Assembly (NCBI RefSeq): GCF_004118675.1 | Contig: NZ_SDHZ01000001.1 | Location: forward strand, 2,046,001-2,110,000 | Reading direction: 5' to 3' | DNA length: 64,000 nt | Source of the DNA: Filimonas effusa | GTDB taxonomy: Bacteria; Bacteroidota; Bacteroidia; Chitinophagales; Chitinophagaceae | Part shown: positions 55,243-64,000 of the stretch, in pieces | How the letters are laid out: each line of letters starts with the position of its first letter | Position numbering within the stretch: position 1 is the stretch's first letter | Notes under the pieces: model-generated | Told to the model about the DNA's origin: nothing | What the model saw: only the letters and a program-made list of their open reading frames with translations | Database searches by the model: none | Position numbers and translations under genes: made by a program

Positions 55243-58068
55243 TCAACGGAGAGCTAAAGATGGATCCAGCCGGTACAATCTCCCTTTAGTAGTAGACAAA
55301 CGTCTTCTTTTACCTTCGTAGGTAACCCAAATGGTGTTACCTGTAAGAGAACGAAGATTTAAACATTTCAACTTGCCTGCTTCCCATGACAGATCAGCGA
55401 TAAAACCGCCGCGTAGCCTTAATCCTTTAATATCTCCGCCTGGTAATGCAGCAGGTAATGCAGGTAATACAAACAAGGTATCCCTGTTACTTTGCAACAA
55501 CATTTCCGCCATAGCAGCAGCTCCACCGAAATTACCATCGATCTGGAAAGGTGGATGTGCATCAAAAAGATTACTATATACTCCCCCCTGTTCCGAACCA
55601 TGTGTATTCTCTGCAGAAGACAGAAGCTGGCATAACATTTTAAGAGCATGATCACCATCTTTCAATCTGGCCCAAAGATTTGCTTTCCAGGCAATACTCC
55701 AGCCTGTGCCTTCATCACCTCTGTAGAGCAACGATTTTCTGGCGGCCTTCATAAGAGCAGGAGTATGGGTCGCAATTTCATTACCAGGATAAACAGCCCA
55801 TAAATGCGACACATGCCTGTGTGTATTGGTAGTATCGTCTATGTCCTGTAGCCATTCCTGAAGCTGCCCATAGCGCCCGATCCTGTTTGGCGCAATTCCC
55901 CGGTACTGCTGTACCCAAACTCCCCTATCGGCTATATCAGTCTTAAGTACAATCGACGCCGCAATGCAATTGCTGTACAGTTCACGTATAATCTGGTGGT
56001 CCATAGCCGGTCCCGCCACTAACCCTCCCTGTTCAGGAGAATTGGAAGGCGTGCTTATCAGCCATCCTGTGGCCGGATCTTTTACTAGGAATGTATTAAA
56101 GAAAGCGGCCGCATCCTTCATTACAGGATAATATTTACGCAGGAAGACAGTATCGCCGGTAAACAGGTAGTGCTCCCATATATGACGACATAACCACGCT
56201 CCTCCGGTAACCCAAATACCATGTGTAGAAGAGTTGATAGGTGCTGTAGCACGCCAGATATCAGTATTATGATGTAACACCCAGCCAGGAGCCCCGTAAT
56301 GCATTTTGGCGGTATGGCTACCGGCTTCCCGAAGATCCTGTATCATACGGAACAAAGGCTCAGTACAATCCCCCAATCCAAGCATTTCAGCAGGCCAATA
56401 ATTCATTTGCAGGTTAATATTGGTCGTATACTTGCTGCCCCACGGAGGGGTCAGCAGATCATTCCATAATCCCTGCAAATTAGCCGGTTGTCCGCCAGGT
56501 CTTGATGACGATAGCAGAAGATAACGCCCATATTGAAAATACAGGGCCAATAACGCCGGATCCTTCTCCACCGAAAAGCTGCGGATTCTTTCGTCTGTAG
56601 GTAAACCTGATTGAGAAGTCGCACCCAACTGTAAAGAAACAGAACTGAAATAGTGCCTGTAGTCAGTTATATGTCCTGATTTTATTTGCTGGTAACCCAG
56701 CTTAGTGGCAGCCTGGATAGAATGCTTACAGGCCGATGCCGGTTCCACACTAAGGTCTTTATAAGTTTTAAAATTGGTAGCAGCTGTAAGATAGAACACC
56801 GCTTCATCAGCAGCATCTATTTTTAGACAGTTGTTTTCTACAATTACTTTACCGGACTTCGTTTCGGCGCGGAGATAGGCCACACCGCGAAGTGCACCGT
56901 TCTTCACCTGAACACTTAATGAAATGGTTCGTGCATCTACTTTCTGAACAATATACCCTTTGTGTAATGCGGAAAACCCGGCGTCCATGGTTATACTGCC
57001 TGTTTTATCGGCCCATATCCGCATGGCAATTACATTATGCGGATAGCTTGCAAGGTATTCTCTGTAATATTGAATACCACCTGCTTTATAGCTAACAGTT
57101 GCAAGTGCATTATTTAGATTCAACTCCCGGCGATACCCGCTTGCGTCCGCGATACTGTTACTGCGAAAATAAACATCACCAAAAGGCTGATAACTTGCTT
57201 CATATTGGGGATAAGCAGGCGGCATATCATCCTGTACAGCATACTTCCAATCGCGTGACAACGAAATAGCATCTTTAGGATCACCTCCTTCTGGATATAC
57301 CACCAACAACGGCTGACTCCCCTTCAACCCCGTAAAACCACCCTTATCAAAAAAGTTGATGACCTGTACTGCTATAACATTTTGTCCTTCCTGTAATACT
57401 TCCGCCGGAATGGTATAAGTTCTTTTGGAGCTGATCCCCTCATCACTGCCTACCAGTTTGCCATTAACATAAGTATAGTCCTTATCACGAATCCTGCCCA
57501 ACGCTACAATCATATTTTTGCCTTTCCAACGGGTAGGCAATTCAAAACTTGTCCTGAACCATAATGCACCGTCCAGCCCCTCAAGACCTGCAGTCTCCCA
57601 TCCGTTGGCCAATGGCAACTGCATTGTTTTCCATTGGCTGTCATCTAACGATGGATCAGCCCATTTTACATTCCCACTTACCGCTTTTAACCAGCTTTCA
57701 CGGTTTATTTTATAAATACTATCATCAATGTCCTTCAAACCCATAAAATGTGCTTCAGCCATTGCTTCAGCCTCCGCCTGCCTGCCTTCTGCCAAAAGCT
57801 GCCGTATCGGCTGTAGGTAGTTGACAGCACCGGAATGCGCATATTCACGGGGTCTACCGGTCCATAAAGTGGATTCGTTAAACTGAAGATGCTCTTCCTT
57901 GACACCACCATAGATCATAGCTCCCAAACGCCCATTACCTATTGGCAACGCTTCGGTCCATTTTGTTGCCGGTTGCCGGTACCACAGATCCAAAGGCTTT
58001 TGCTGAGCAGCAAGATCCAGTTGCCCCAATACCAGCAAGCCCAAAAAAGAAGCAAAGCAACTCTTCAT
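55243..58068 (-). CDS. GH95 family alpha-L-fucosidase-like glycoside hydrolase
   Basis: 941 aa with a signal peptide (to LAAQQ). It opens with the GH95 N-terminal signature ([42 protein letters not shown]). Residues about 118-260 are an inserted galactose-binding-like beta domain ([38 protein letters not shown]). The (alpha/alpha)6 catalytic part has [33 protein letters not shown] (about 535-560), HHNTDIW and [16 protein letters not shown]. Family members invert alpha-L-fucosyl or alpha-L-galactosyl linkages; the substrate is not set by sequence. Last gene of the operon; it starts 8 nt after the previous stop. Confidence 0.92.
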   Translation of the reverse strand: MKSCFASFLGLLVLGQLDLAAQQKPLDLWYRQPATKWTEALPIGNGRLGAMIYGGVKEEHLQFNESTLWTGRPREYAHSGAVNYLQPIRQLLAEGRQAEAEAMAEAHFMGLKDIDDSIYKINRESWLKAVSGNVKWADPSLDDSQWKTMQLPLANGWETAGLEGLDGALWFRTSFELPTRWKGKNMIVALGRIRDKDYTYVNGKLVGSDEGISSKRTYTIPAEVLQEGQNVIAVQVINFFDKGGFTGLKGSQPLLVVYPEGGDPKDAISLSRDWKYAVQDDMPPAYPQYEASYQPFGDVYFRSNSIADASGYRRELNLNNALATVSYKAGGIQYYREYLASYPHNVIAMRIWADKTGSITMDAGFSALHKGYIVQKVDARTISLSVQVKNGALRGVAYLRAETKSGKVIVENNCLKIDAADEAVFYLTAATNFKTYKDLSVEPASACKHSIQAATKLGYQQIKSGHITDYRHYFSSVSLQLGATSQSGLPTDERIRSFSVEKDPALLALYFQYGRYLLLSSSRPGGQPANLQGLWNDLLTPPWGSKYTTNINLQMNYWPAEMLGLGDCTEPLFRMIQDLREAGSHTAKMHYGAPGWVLHHNTDIWRATAPINSSTHGIWVTGGAWLCRHIWEHYLFTGDTVFLRKYYPVMKDAAAFFNTFLVKDPATGWLISTPSNSPEQGGLVAGPAMDHQIIRELYSNCIAASIVLKTDIADRGVWVQQYRGIAPNRIGRYGQLQEWLQDIDDTTNTHRHVSHLWAVYPGNEIATHTPALMKAARKSLLYRGDEGTGWSIAWKANLWARLKDGDHALKMLCQLLSSAENTHGSEQGGVYSNLFDAHPPFQIDGNFGGAAAMAEMLLQSNRDTLFVLPALPAALPGGDIKGLRLRGGFIADLSWEAGKLKCLNLRSLTGNTIWVTYEGKRRRLSTTKGRLYRLDPSLALR

Positions 58069-58076
58069 AAAACAAG

Positions 58077-59642
58077 CTATTTAAGCACTACAGATGCGGG
58101 TTTCAGTTTTTTACTGTACCAGATTTCCTGGCCGTCGGCATAAATACGGAAGCCTCTTCCTTTATTATAATGCGTTCCTGTTTTATCCCATAGAACAGTG
58201 ACCAGCTTTCCATGATAAGATACTTTATCAAGACAGAACCAGTCCCATCTGCCTTCGGGAATAAGCGGGGAAATAACCAGTTTATTTTCCGAAGAAGGTT
58301 TTATCCCTACCAGGTCGTTGATAACAAGATCTACAAACCCTGAATGATTATAAAAACTACTCCTTGGATTGTCCCCCTTCAGCCAATAGCCAGTCTTTTC
58401 ATCCTGGTACTCACCGATATAAGGCTGTCCGTTTTTTTGATGTGACCAGGCATAAGTATGGAACGCATCATAAAAAATTTCAGCATTCAGGTTCTTGGGA
58501 TATTGCTTATAGTTTTTCAGCAGATTAGAAAATCCTTTTAAAGTTTGAGTAGAGGCAAAAGGCCAGATAGCTCCATCCCATTCACAGGAGTGTCCTGTAC
58601 CATGCGTTCTAAAGGCAGGATGTCTTCTCTCTGCAGTGGTCAACCCCCAGGGTGCTTTGAAACCTGTAGTATCCGTTATTTGCTCCCATGCTTTACCATA
58701 TCTCTTTTCATCGTCCGGTAAGTTGAAGTACCAGGGAATAAAGCCTATTGCTTCTCTTGCGTCGGAAAGACCACCTTTTTCCATACCTGTTTTAAAGAAA
58801 GAGGCATTGCCATCCCAAAGGCTATCCTGTATCAACTTGCGAAGTACGATGGCCTTTTGGCGATATTCTGCGGCTTTAGCAGGCTGCTGCAGAATATTAG
58901 CCATTTGCTCCATCGCTCTTGCATTACCATACATGTAGCTGTTGATACTGGGACGTTTGTTTTTTACTTTTCTGCCTCCGCTGATCGATTCTTCCATGGC
59001 ATCTTTTACATCATATTGCCAGAACAAACCAGAAGGTAATTGACGATCCTGCTCCCAACGATGATAATCCTCTTCCATATCAGTGAACAGGGACCGGATG
59101 AAAGCAGTATCTTTTTGCACCTTAAATAATCCATATACCGCATCTTCCGTCCAACCACTGAAACCATACAAACGCGGCGCTTTAAAGTGTTTGTCTTTTT
59201 GCAGCCAGAAACGGATATATTGCTGGATATACTGCGTATCACGTAACCAGCGCCCTTCATATATCTGGTGTCCAAGTGCACTGCTTACAGAATTGTATTT
59301 CCCCGCATGTTTAACAGGCGTAATGAACTCCGTAAAAATAAACCCTTCATCTGTTTGCTTAAGATGCTTACGGAATGTCCACCACCGGTAATAGTAAATA
59401 TTTTCAATGATACTATCCGGACACTCAAACAATGGTACATTCGCCGCCATCCAATCATAGGCTCTGATATTAGGAACATAGTTTTGTACATCCTGCGTAT
59501 CGGCTGTATTGAATTTAGTAACGTACCTCTGTAATATGTTGTTAGACAGCACAGAAGAACTACGTTGCTGCGCCATAGAAGGCGCCAGCGCTATAACGCC
59601 TCCCAGGGCAAATACTATTTTTTTAAATGCACTTGTCATCAT
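58077..59642 (-). CDS. MGH1-like (alpha/alpha)6 glycoside hydrolase
   Basis: About 521 aa from ATG 59642; ATG 59639 is adjacent, and both follow the previous stop by 7-10 nt. A signal peptide ends near PSMAQQ. The rest resembles the mannosylglycerate-hydrolase/GH63-like (alpha/alpha)6 barrel: [72 protein letters not shown], and [18 protein letters not shown]. Acidic residues in EDAVY and CEWDGA are candidates for catalysis. C-terminal beta region closes it. Second gene of the operon. Confidence 0.8.
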   Translation of the reverse strand: MMTSAFKKIVFALGGVIALAPSMAQQRSSSVLSNNILQRYVTKFNTADTQDVQNYVPNIRAYDWMAANVPLFECPDSIIENIYYYRWWTFRKHLKQTDEGFIFTEFITPVKHAGKYNSVSSALGHQIYEGRWLRDTQYIQQYIRFWLQKDKHFKAPRLYGFSGWTEDAVYGLFKVQKDTAFIRSLFTDMEEDYHRWEQDRQLPSGLFWQYDVKDAMEESISGGRKVKNKRPSINSYMYGNARAMEQMANILQQPAKAAEYRQKAIVLRKLIQDSLWDGNASFFKTGMEKGGLSDAREAIGFIPWYFNLPDDEKRYGKAWEQITDTTGFKAPWGLTTAERRHPAFRTHGTGHSCEWDGAIWPFASTQTLKGFSNLLKNYKQYPKNLNAEIFYDAFHTYAWSHQKNGQPYIGEYQDEKTGYWLKGDNPRSSFYNHSGFVDLVINDLVGIKPSSENKLVISPLIPEGRWDWFCLDKVSYHGKLVTVLWDKTGTHYNKGRGFRIYADGQEIWYSKKLKPASVVLK

Positions 59643-59649
59643 TCTTCTT

Positions 59650-62424
59650 TTATTCAAATAACCAATCCAGTTCCAATTTGGTAACACCTGGCACAAGGCC
59701 TGCGTCATAAGGTTTGATAACCTGATCACTATCGATAAAACCTATTATCATGCAAGCCCCTTTAGCCAGAGTCAACGTGTTGGTTCCTGCAGGGAAAGAA
59801 TAGGTATGTATATTCACCGCAGGGAAGCCGGTTATTACTACACCGTTTGCAATTTTTGTTTCCGCCTGACCATAGTCATTAGCCGCCGCATTCGTTTCCA
59901 GCTCAGGAGCGCCGAGCAGCCACGGGCCTTTTTTATTAAAGAAACCTACCAGCACTTTCACTGGTTTGGCATTGGAGAAACGTATGGTAGTTCCCGCTGC
60001 TATCTGGCGCGCTTTATTAAATCGGTAGCCCTTTAAGTTGGCAAGCTCGGGTGCATAGTTCTTGATAACAGACATCGTATCGGAAAACATCATTTGCCCT
60101 ACTGCAAAGGTATAATTACCTGCGTATTCACTTAAAACAGTAACATCTGCATTTTCCAGCAGCGGCTTTTTAGTGACAGTTGCTGCTACGGGCTTTGGAT
60201 TTTTAAGTGAATCGATACTGCGTTCGAAATGGCTCAGTTCTTTTTCATAGAAAGGTAATAGTTCTACCCAGGTTTTGTTTTTACCATTATCGCCACCAAT
60301 AGGAATTTTACGTTGTGCAGTTTGCATGCTGTTAGCATACCTGTAAGTGCCCTTTGTAAGATCAGCCAGCTCTCTGTAATATTCTACACTCTTACGGAGA
60401 TATGGTAAGGCACTGTCAAGATCGGATAACTGACGGGAATATTTATATCGCAATACCCAAAGAGAGGCTTTCGACTTTTCTGCAAAGCAATTGGCTAGTG
60501 CGCGATAGCAATACATATCGTTTTTGATGCGCAGAAATTCATCTTTCTCCTTTGTAATTCCTGCTGTAGCCTGTTCAATAGCCTGCACTGCTTTATTTCC
60601 ATGAGCTACCACTTCATTCATTACCTGCACAGGAGTTTCTCCAATGTGTTTTTCTTTCTTCCATTCTTTTTCGGCATACTCTATCAGCATCTCTCCCTCT
60701 GGTCCTTCAGAATCATATAGCAATGTAAATAAACCAAAACGGAAGGGATTGATGAGCTGATTCATAAACATTCCCAACGTAAGGGTCTGTCGGTTCCCAT
60801 CCGTAATACCCACCCTGCGTAACAGTTTGGGAGCTATTTCACCCGATTCTTCATAAGCAGTCAGAATGTTTTTTCCTTGCGCCTGCTTTGTTCCAAATTT
60901 ATCAGCCAGTAAGCCACCCCAGTATTCTACTTCCTGATTGCGGTCTCTGCGGCAATTCCAGGCATAACGTGCCCACTCCTTGTACCAGATCCAATCTCTT
61001 TCAATTTGCAAAAGACGTGGTGAAGCGCTATCAGCCGCATAAGGCCAGTCCCAGAAAGAGGCCTGCGGATACAGGTGAAGCGCATTGCCATGATGAACAT
61101 CATGCATAGCCTTTACACTTTTCTGGATAAAGTCAGCACTTCCATACCGGAACGGTTCCAGGTTTGCAAGAATATGAACATTCTCTATTTGCACAGTACC
61201 GTTTCTGCTTAGGTTACGGTGCAGTTCTGCCCAGGGCCCACGGGGGGTATAAGTGGTCAGGGCCTCTCCGTTATATTTGGCTTCTGTATAAAGATTCTTA
61301 TAGAGTGGCGTTGCTGCTTCCATTACCGCTGGCGCATCAGTATCATGCGCTCTCAGTACAATAGGGGGTTCTTCTGTTTTACCCAATAATTTCAAACCGT
61401 CTTTTACACCAGGTATGATCGTTTTAGTGAACCACTCTATATCGTCATTACCAACACCTTCCATCGCCTCACCCAATGCAACCATCAAGCCCACATTCGG
61501 ATATTTCTGCACAAAAGCCGCGATTGATTTACGGGTATAATCTGCTATCAATGGAACAATAGGTCGCTCCCTGTCCTGTGTTTTTATATTATGTTTCTCT
61601 GCAAAAGGCTTCGAGACTATGATATTATAGAACATTTGTATCACCCATATCCCTCTTTTATCGGCCTCTTTTGTCAGAAAACGGAATACTTCTTCATTTT
61701 TCTTAAAGGTAGCATCATCTACTTCTACTGCATAAGGGTAGTCCTTTAGCTTAACCAGCGAAGCGAAAGGATGACCGCTCCATAAGTATAAAGAATTCAT
61801 TCGATTCTCAACCAGGGAGTCGAGATAGCTGATCCAATGTGCTTTATCATAAAACCAGGGAAATTGCTCCGGGGTGTAAGGATACTCATATACGGTACGT
61901 CCGGGAAGATAGTATGGCTTCTGCATACCAATACACGCCCCCCTCAACACCATTTCGGGCTGGTCGATCATTGTAATGGCATCGGGCAGTTTGCCGGTCG
62001 TTTTAATACGGTCAGCCAGCTCAAGACAGCCATATAAAGTGCCGGAGGCATCAGCACCGCCAACAAACTGGGCATAGGAAGTTTTCTTTTTTACCGCTGC
62101 ACCGGGTGCTCCAAGTACAAACCCCTCCTTCCCGGGTTTGGTTTGCTTATTTATTTGGAAAACACCAGCAGTTGCCTTGAAAAGCGCATCATCCCAAACG
62201 CTGATGACTATTACCCTCTTTTGAAGCGAAGGGTTATCCTGCTTAACTGTTGTTACCTGATAACCGGTCTGCTTTAAAGCAGCAACTAGCTTTTCAGCAC
62301 CAAAGGCTACTCTGCCGTGAGGAGTCTTGGGCAGGATAATTGTGACTGTTTCTCCGGCGGGTTTAAAGGAGCAAAACAATAATACACAACAAACGAAGGC
62401 AATCCAATTTCTGATTGTTTTCAT
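59650..62424 (-). CDS. GH67N-like glycoside hydrolase, family uncertain
   Basis: 924 aa from ATG 62424; a TTG at 62436 would add four residues. The signal peptide core runs to about residue 20 (FVCCVLLFCSF). Residues 25-150 look like the N-terminal domain of alpha-glucuronidase or hexosaminidase enzymes (KTPHGRVAFGAEKLVAALKQTGY). A TIM-barrel-like part follows (LRGACIGMQKPYY, WISYLDSLVENRMNSLYLWSGHPFASL, GLMVALGEAMEGVGND), then helices and a beta-rich C-terminus. I cannot assign a CAZy family. First gene of the operon; a hairpin with T run sits 31 nt upstream. Confidence 0.72.
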   Translation of the reverse strand: MKTIRNWIAFVCCVLLFCSFKPAGETVTIILPKTPHGRVAFGAEKLVAALKQTGYQVTTVKQDNPSLQKRVIVISVWDDALFKATAGVFQINKQTKPGKEGFVLGAPGAAVKKKTSYAQFVGGADASGTLYGCLELADRIKTTGKLPDAITMIDQPEMVLRGACIGMQKPYYLPGRTVYEYPYTPEQFPWFYDKAHWISYLDSLVENRMNSLYLWSGHPFASLVKLKDYPYAVEVDDATFKKNEEVFRFLTKEADKRGIWVIQMFYNIIVSKPFAEKHNIKTQDRERPIVPLIADYTRKSIAAFVQKYPNVGLMVALGEAMEGVGNDDIEWFTKTIIPGVKDGLKLLGKTEEPPIVLRAHDTDAPAVMEAATPLYKNLYTEAKYNGEALTTYTPRGPWAELHRNLSRNGTVQIENVHILANLEPFRYGSADFIQKSVKAMHDVHHGNALHLYPQASFWDWPYAADSASPRLLQIERDWIWYKEWARYAWNCRRDRNQEVEYWGGLLADKFGTKQAQGKNILTAYEESGEIAPKLLRRVGITDGNRQTLTLGMFMNQLINPFRFGLFTLLYDSEGPEGEMLIEYAEKEWKKEKHIGETPVQVMNEVVAHGNKAVQAIEQATAGITKEKDEFLRIKNDMYCYRALANCFAEKSKASLWVLRYKYSRQLSDLDSALPYLRKSVEYYRELADLTKGTYRYANSMQTAQRKIPIGGDNGKNKTWVELLPFYEKELSHFERSIDSLKNPKPVAATVTKKPLLENADVTVLSEYAGNYTFAVGQMMFSDTMSVIKNYAPELANLKGYRFNKARQIAAGTTIRFSNAKPVKVLVGFFNKKGPWLLGAPELETNAAANDYGQAETKIANGVVITGFPAVNIHTYSFPAGTNTLTLAKGACMIIGFIDSDQVIKPYDAGLVPGVTKLELDWLFE

Positions 62425-62818
62425 ACTTCCATTCAATTTACGTCTTCTTTTAATAAAAAACGGGGGGCTAACGGAGAACCGTCCCCCCTTAACTGCTTGC
62501 TTTATGCTAAGTGTATGATCTCATATAATGCGCGCTCTTTTCCTCTGTGTGCTGCAAACAAATGCAAGGAAACTGTTAAACCTGGGAACTATAACGGTGA
62601 AAGCAACCCGGTCAACAAAATGGGACCGGTATAAGAAAGAAAAGAATGAAACAGGATTTGATGACCTGTGGCAAAGCTTCTGATTCATATAGCCGCATAT
62701 AGTTACGAGAGCGATGATCTGAATATTATAACTGCTCAATAAATTATAACGGAGTGAAGGTAAAGTCATGCCCTTGGGTGGACAATGGCAGATTTCTCTG
62801 TTATGATGGAATATCTTA
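62425..62818. other. 394-bp spacer upstream of the glycoside hydrolase operon
   Basis: Between the kinase stop (62819) and the operon start (62424). It holds one strong hairpin (62462-62488) and no TAnnTTTG box that I can find. A frame at 62521-62985 overlaps the kinase in another phase and has no support. The operon's promoter must lie here or upstream. Confidence 0.5.
62462..62488 (-). terminator. terminator or attenuator before the glycoside hydrolase operon
   Basis: On the minus strand, GGGGGG-ACGG, loop TTCT, CCGT-(TAG bulge)-CCCCCC, then G and a run of six T (62455-62460). It lies 331 nt after the kinase stop and 31 nt before the operon start. It may simply end the kinase transcript, or may act as an attenuator if the operon promoter is upstream. 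Confidence 0.6.
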
Positions 62819-64000
62819 CTATTTAGCCGCCTTAAGCTGGAAGTAAAAACGGGTTCCGGCCCCTTCCCTGCTTTCCAGGTATAACACTCCACCGTTGGCA
62901 GAAATAAATTCCCTGCAAAGCAGTATCCCCATTCCTGTACCTGCTTCCTTCGCGGTTCCCTGGCGGGATGACACTGTTTGTGCATTCAATAATTGCTCAG
63001 CTTCCCCCTTTGTCATGCCAATTCCACTATCGGAAACAGCAATCTCTACGAAAGTCAGACTCGTATTAACGGCAGATAAAACCACTTTCCCACCTGTATT
63101 GCTGAATTTAACCGCGTTATGCATTAAATTCAACAAAACCAGGCGCAACTGGGCCGGATCTGCCCATACCATTATCGAATCTGCTACCTGAACCTCCAAT
63201 ATAATCTGCTTTTTCCTGGCGGCCAACGCAGTCTCAACCAGGATCTGCTCAAATAACACAGGCAAAAGAAGATTTTCAGGACGCGGAATTAAACCATTGG
63301 TTTGCGTTAACGACCAGTTAAGAATATTGTCCATCGTCATTGAAATACGCTTCAGCTCAACACTTACTTCCAGCCTCAAACGACTAATACGTTCTGGCGA
63401 CGTTGTCCCCGGTATCATATGATCCAGAAGCCAGTATAAATTATTCAACGGTGTCTTAAAGTCATGAGACACGATCCCCAGCAACTTGTCCTTTACTTTA
63501 TTACTGGCGGTTAGGCTTACTAACGCCTGCTGCAATTCTTTTGTTCTTAAAACAACCTCTCGTTCCAGCCTGTAATTATGTTCCTTCATCATTTCCATCG
63601 CCGCCTGCTGCAATGCTGCAGTCTCTCTTTTCAGCAGCAGATAACGGAACCCTAGCGCAAATGAAAGCAGGATCATTTCAATGGCCGATCCTATGGTCAG
63701 CGCATGCAATGTCCAGCTTTGCACTCTTAATAGCCCCATTACACAGGCTGCAAAATAAACGATAGCACAAAGCAGAAAACTCCAGGCGGCAAGAAAGTAA
63801 ATGGCAGGCTTATATTTCTTTTTATACACTGCTGCAGCAAGCATGATCACCAACAATGGTGTAAGCAGGCTTAACAGCTGTTCCTCGTGTATTACCAGCG
63901 TCTGCCATCCTGCGATATTGCAGGCTACAACAATCCACATCATGTGGCTGATTATCTTCAGCAACCTGGTTAGCCTGGGAGCCAATACACTCCCCTGCAA
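62819..64000 (-). CDS. 7TMR-DISM sensor histidine kinase (5' end beyond window)
   Basis: The visible part is about 393 residues; the frame is still open at the right edge, so the TTG at 64000 is not the real start. The first roughly 120 residues hold five or more membrane helices of the 7TMR-DISM type (ALTIGSAIEMILLSFALGFRY). A coiled linker follows (EREVVLRTKELQQALVSL), then HisKA with the His in LGIVSHDFKTPLNNLYWLL. The HATPase domain has LMHNAVKFSNTGG (N), DSGIGM (G1) and GTGMGILLCREF (G2). An extracellular domain presumably precedes it. Its partner regulator is not in the window. Position beside the glycoside hydrolase operon suggests carbohydrate sensing (inference). Confidence 0.9.
   Translation of the reverse strand: MQGSVLAPRLTRLLKIISHMMWIVVACNIAGWQTLVIHEEQLLSLLTPLLVIMLAAAVYKKKYKPAIYFLAAWSFLLCAIVYFAACVMGLLRVQSWTLHALTIGSAIEMILLSFALGFRYLLLKRETAALQQAAMEMMKEHNYRLEREVVLRTKELQQALVSLTASNKVKDKLLGIVSHDFKTPLNNLYWLLDHMIPGTTSPERISRLRLEVSVELKRISMTMDNILNWSLTQTNGLIPRPENLLLPVLFEQILVETALAARKKQIILEVQVADSIMVWADPAQLRLVLLNLMHNAVKFSNTGGKVVLSAVNTSLTFVEIAVSDSGIGMTKGEAEQLLNAQTVSSRQGTAKEAGTGMGILLCREFISANGGVLYLESREGAGTRFYFQLKAAK

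Noticed and set aside
58077-59729. Longer start (59729) for the MGH1-like enzyme
   Set aside because: It would overlap the preceding gene by 80 nt; ATG 59642 gives a signal peptide directly after that gene's stop.
62521-62985. 154-residue frame overlapping the kinase C-terminus
   Set aside because: It lies in another phase of the HATPase coding region for a third of its length and has no recognisable motif or signal.

Overview
The window looks like chromosomal DNA of a Bacteroidota bacterium, most likely a member of the Chitinophagales (inference). The grounds are TAnnTTTG-type promoter elements with very short leaders and no obvious Shine-Dalgarno sites, two LytS/LytTR pairs, two TonB-dependent outer-membrane receptors, a type IX secretion (T9SS) C-terminal sorting domain, a giant PKD-like repeat surface protein, and a GH95 polysaccharide-degradation operon. 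I see no tRNA, rRNA, CRISPR array, insertion sequence or prophage.

Layout. 1-8110 (minus): 5' part of a giant secreted repeat protein. Its N-terminal domain resembles IgGFc-binding-type domains and is followed by PKD/Ig-like modules. The left 4.9 kb is six near-identical units of about 816 bp. 8.3-12.2 kb: a conserved small protein, an aldo/keto reductase, homogentisate dioxygenase, and a Nudix hydrolase/metallophosphoesterase pair. 12.2-15.7 kb: a SNF2 helicase and a small membrane protein. 15.8-24.3 kb: a TPR lipoprotein, rpe, phoH, a YiiX-like lipoprotein, two NTF2-like lipoproteins, ppa, a TSUP transporter with DUF1634 partner, a tiny membrane protein, an NlpC/P60 endopeptidase, and an ECF sigma factor with a membrane partner. 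24.3-33.9 kb: guanine deaminase, metK, a degenerate GT5-like protein, panC, panD, a flippase-like protein, the heptose adenylyltransferase, ppk-ppx and panB. 33.9-42.8 kb: LytS/LytTR, a subtilase, a DinB-fold protein, a prolyl oligopeptidase, and pfkA-pyk. 42.9-51.5 kb: a solenoid-like hypothetical, a DtxR/MntR regulator divergent from a TonB receptor with a DtxR-like palindrome between them, and a second TonB barrel followed by a second LytS/LytTR pair. 52.4-64 kb: a T9SS-exported cadherin/Ig-like protein, a three-gene glycoside hydrolase operon (GH67N-like, MGH1-like, GH95), and a 7TMR-DISM histidine kinase cut by the right edge.

Themes. Much of the window encodes the cell envelope and its control: exported adhesins, lipoproteins, outer-membrane receptors with local two-component or metal regulators, and glycan breakdown. 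Interleaved are core genes (metK, pfkA, pyk, rpe, ppa, panBCD, ppk/ppx). Several gene starts were revised downstream because a complete promoter (TTG, 16-21 bp, TAnnTTTG) lies inside or just before the longer reading frame. The least ordinary signals are the mosaic 816-bp array with a C7 tract next to a TTG start, the GT5 domain that has lost its nucleotide-sugar motif beside panC, the DtxR palindrome facing a receptor with a CxxC plug, and a perfect 17-bp palindrome overlapping the promoter of the first LytS gene.
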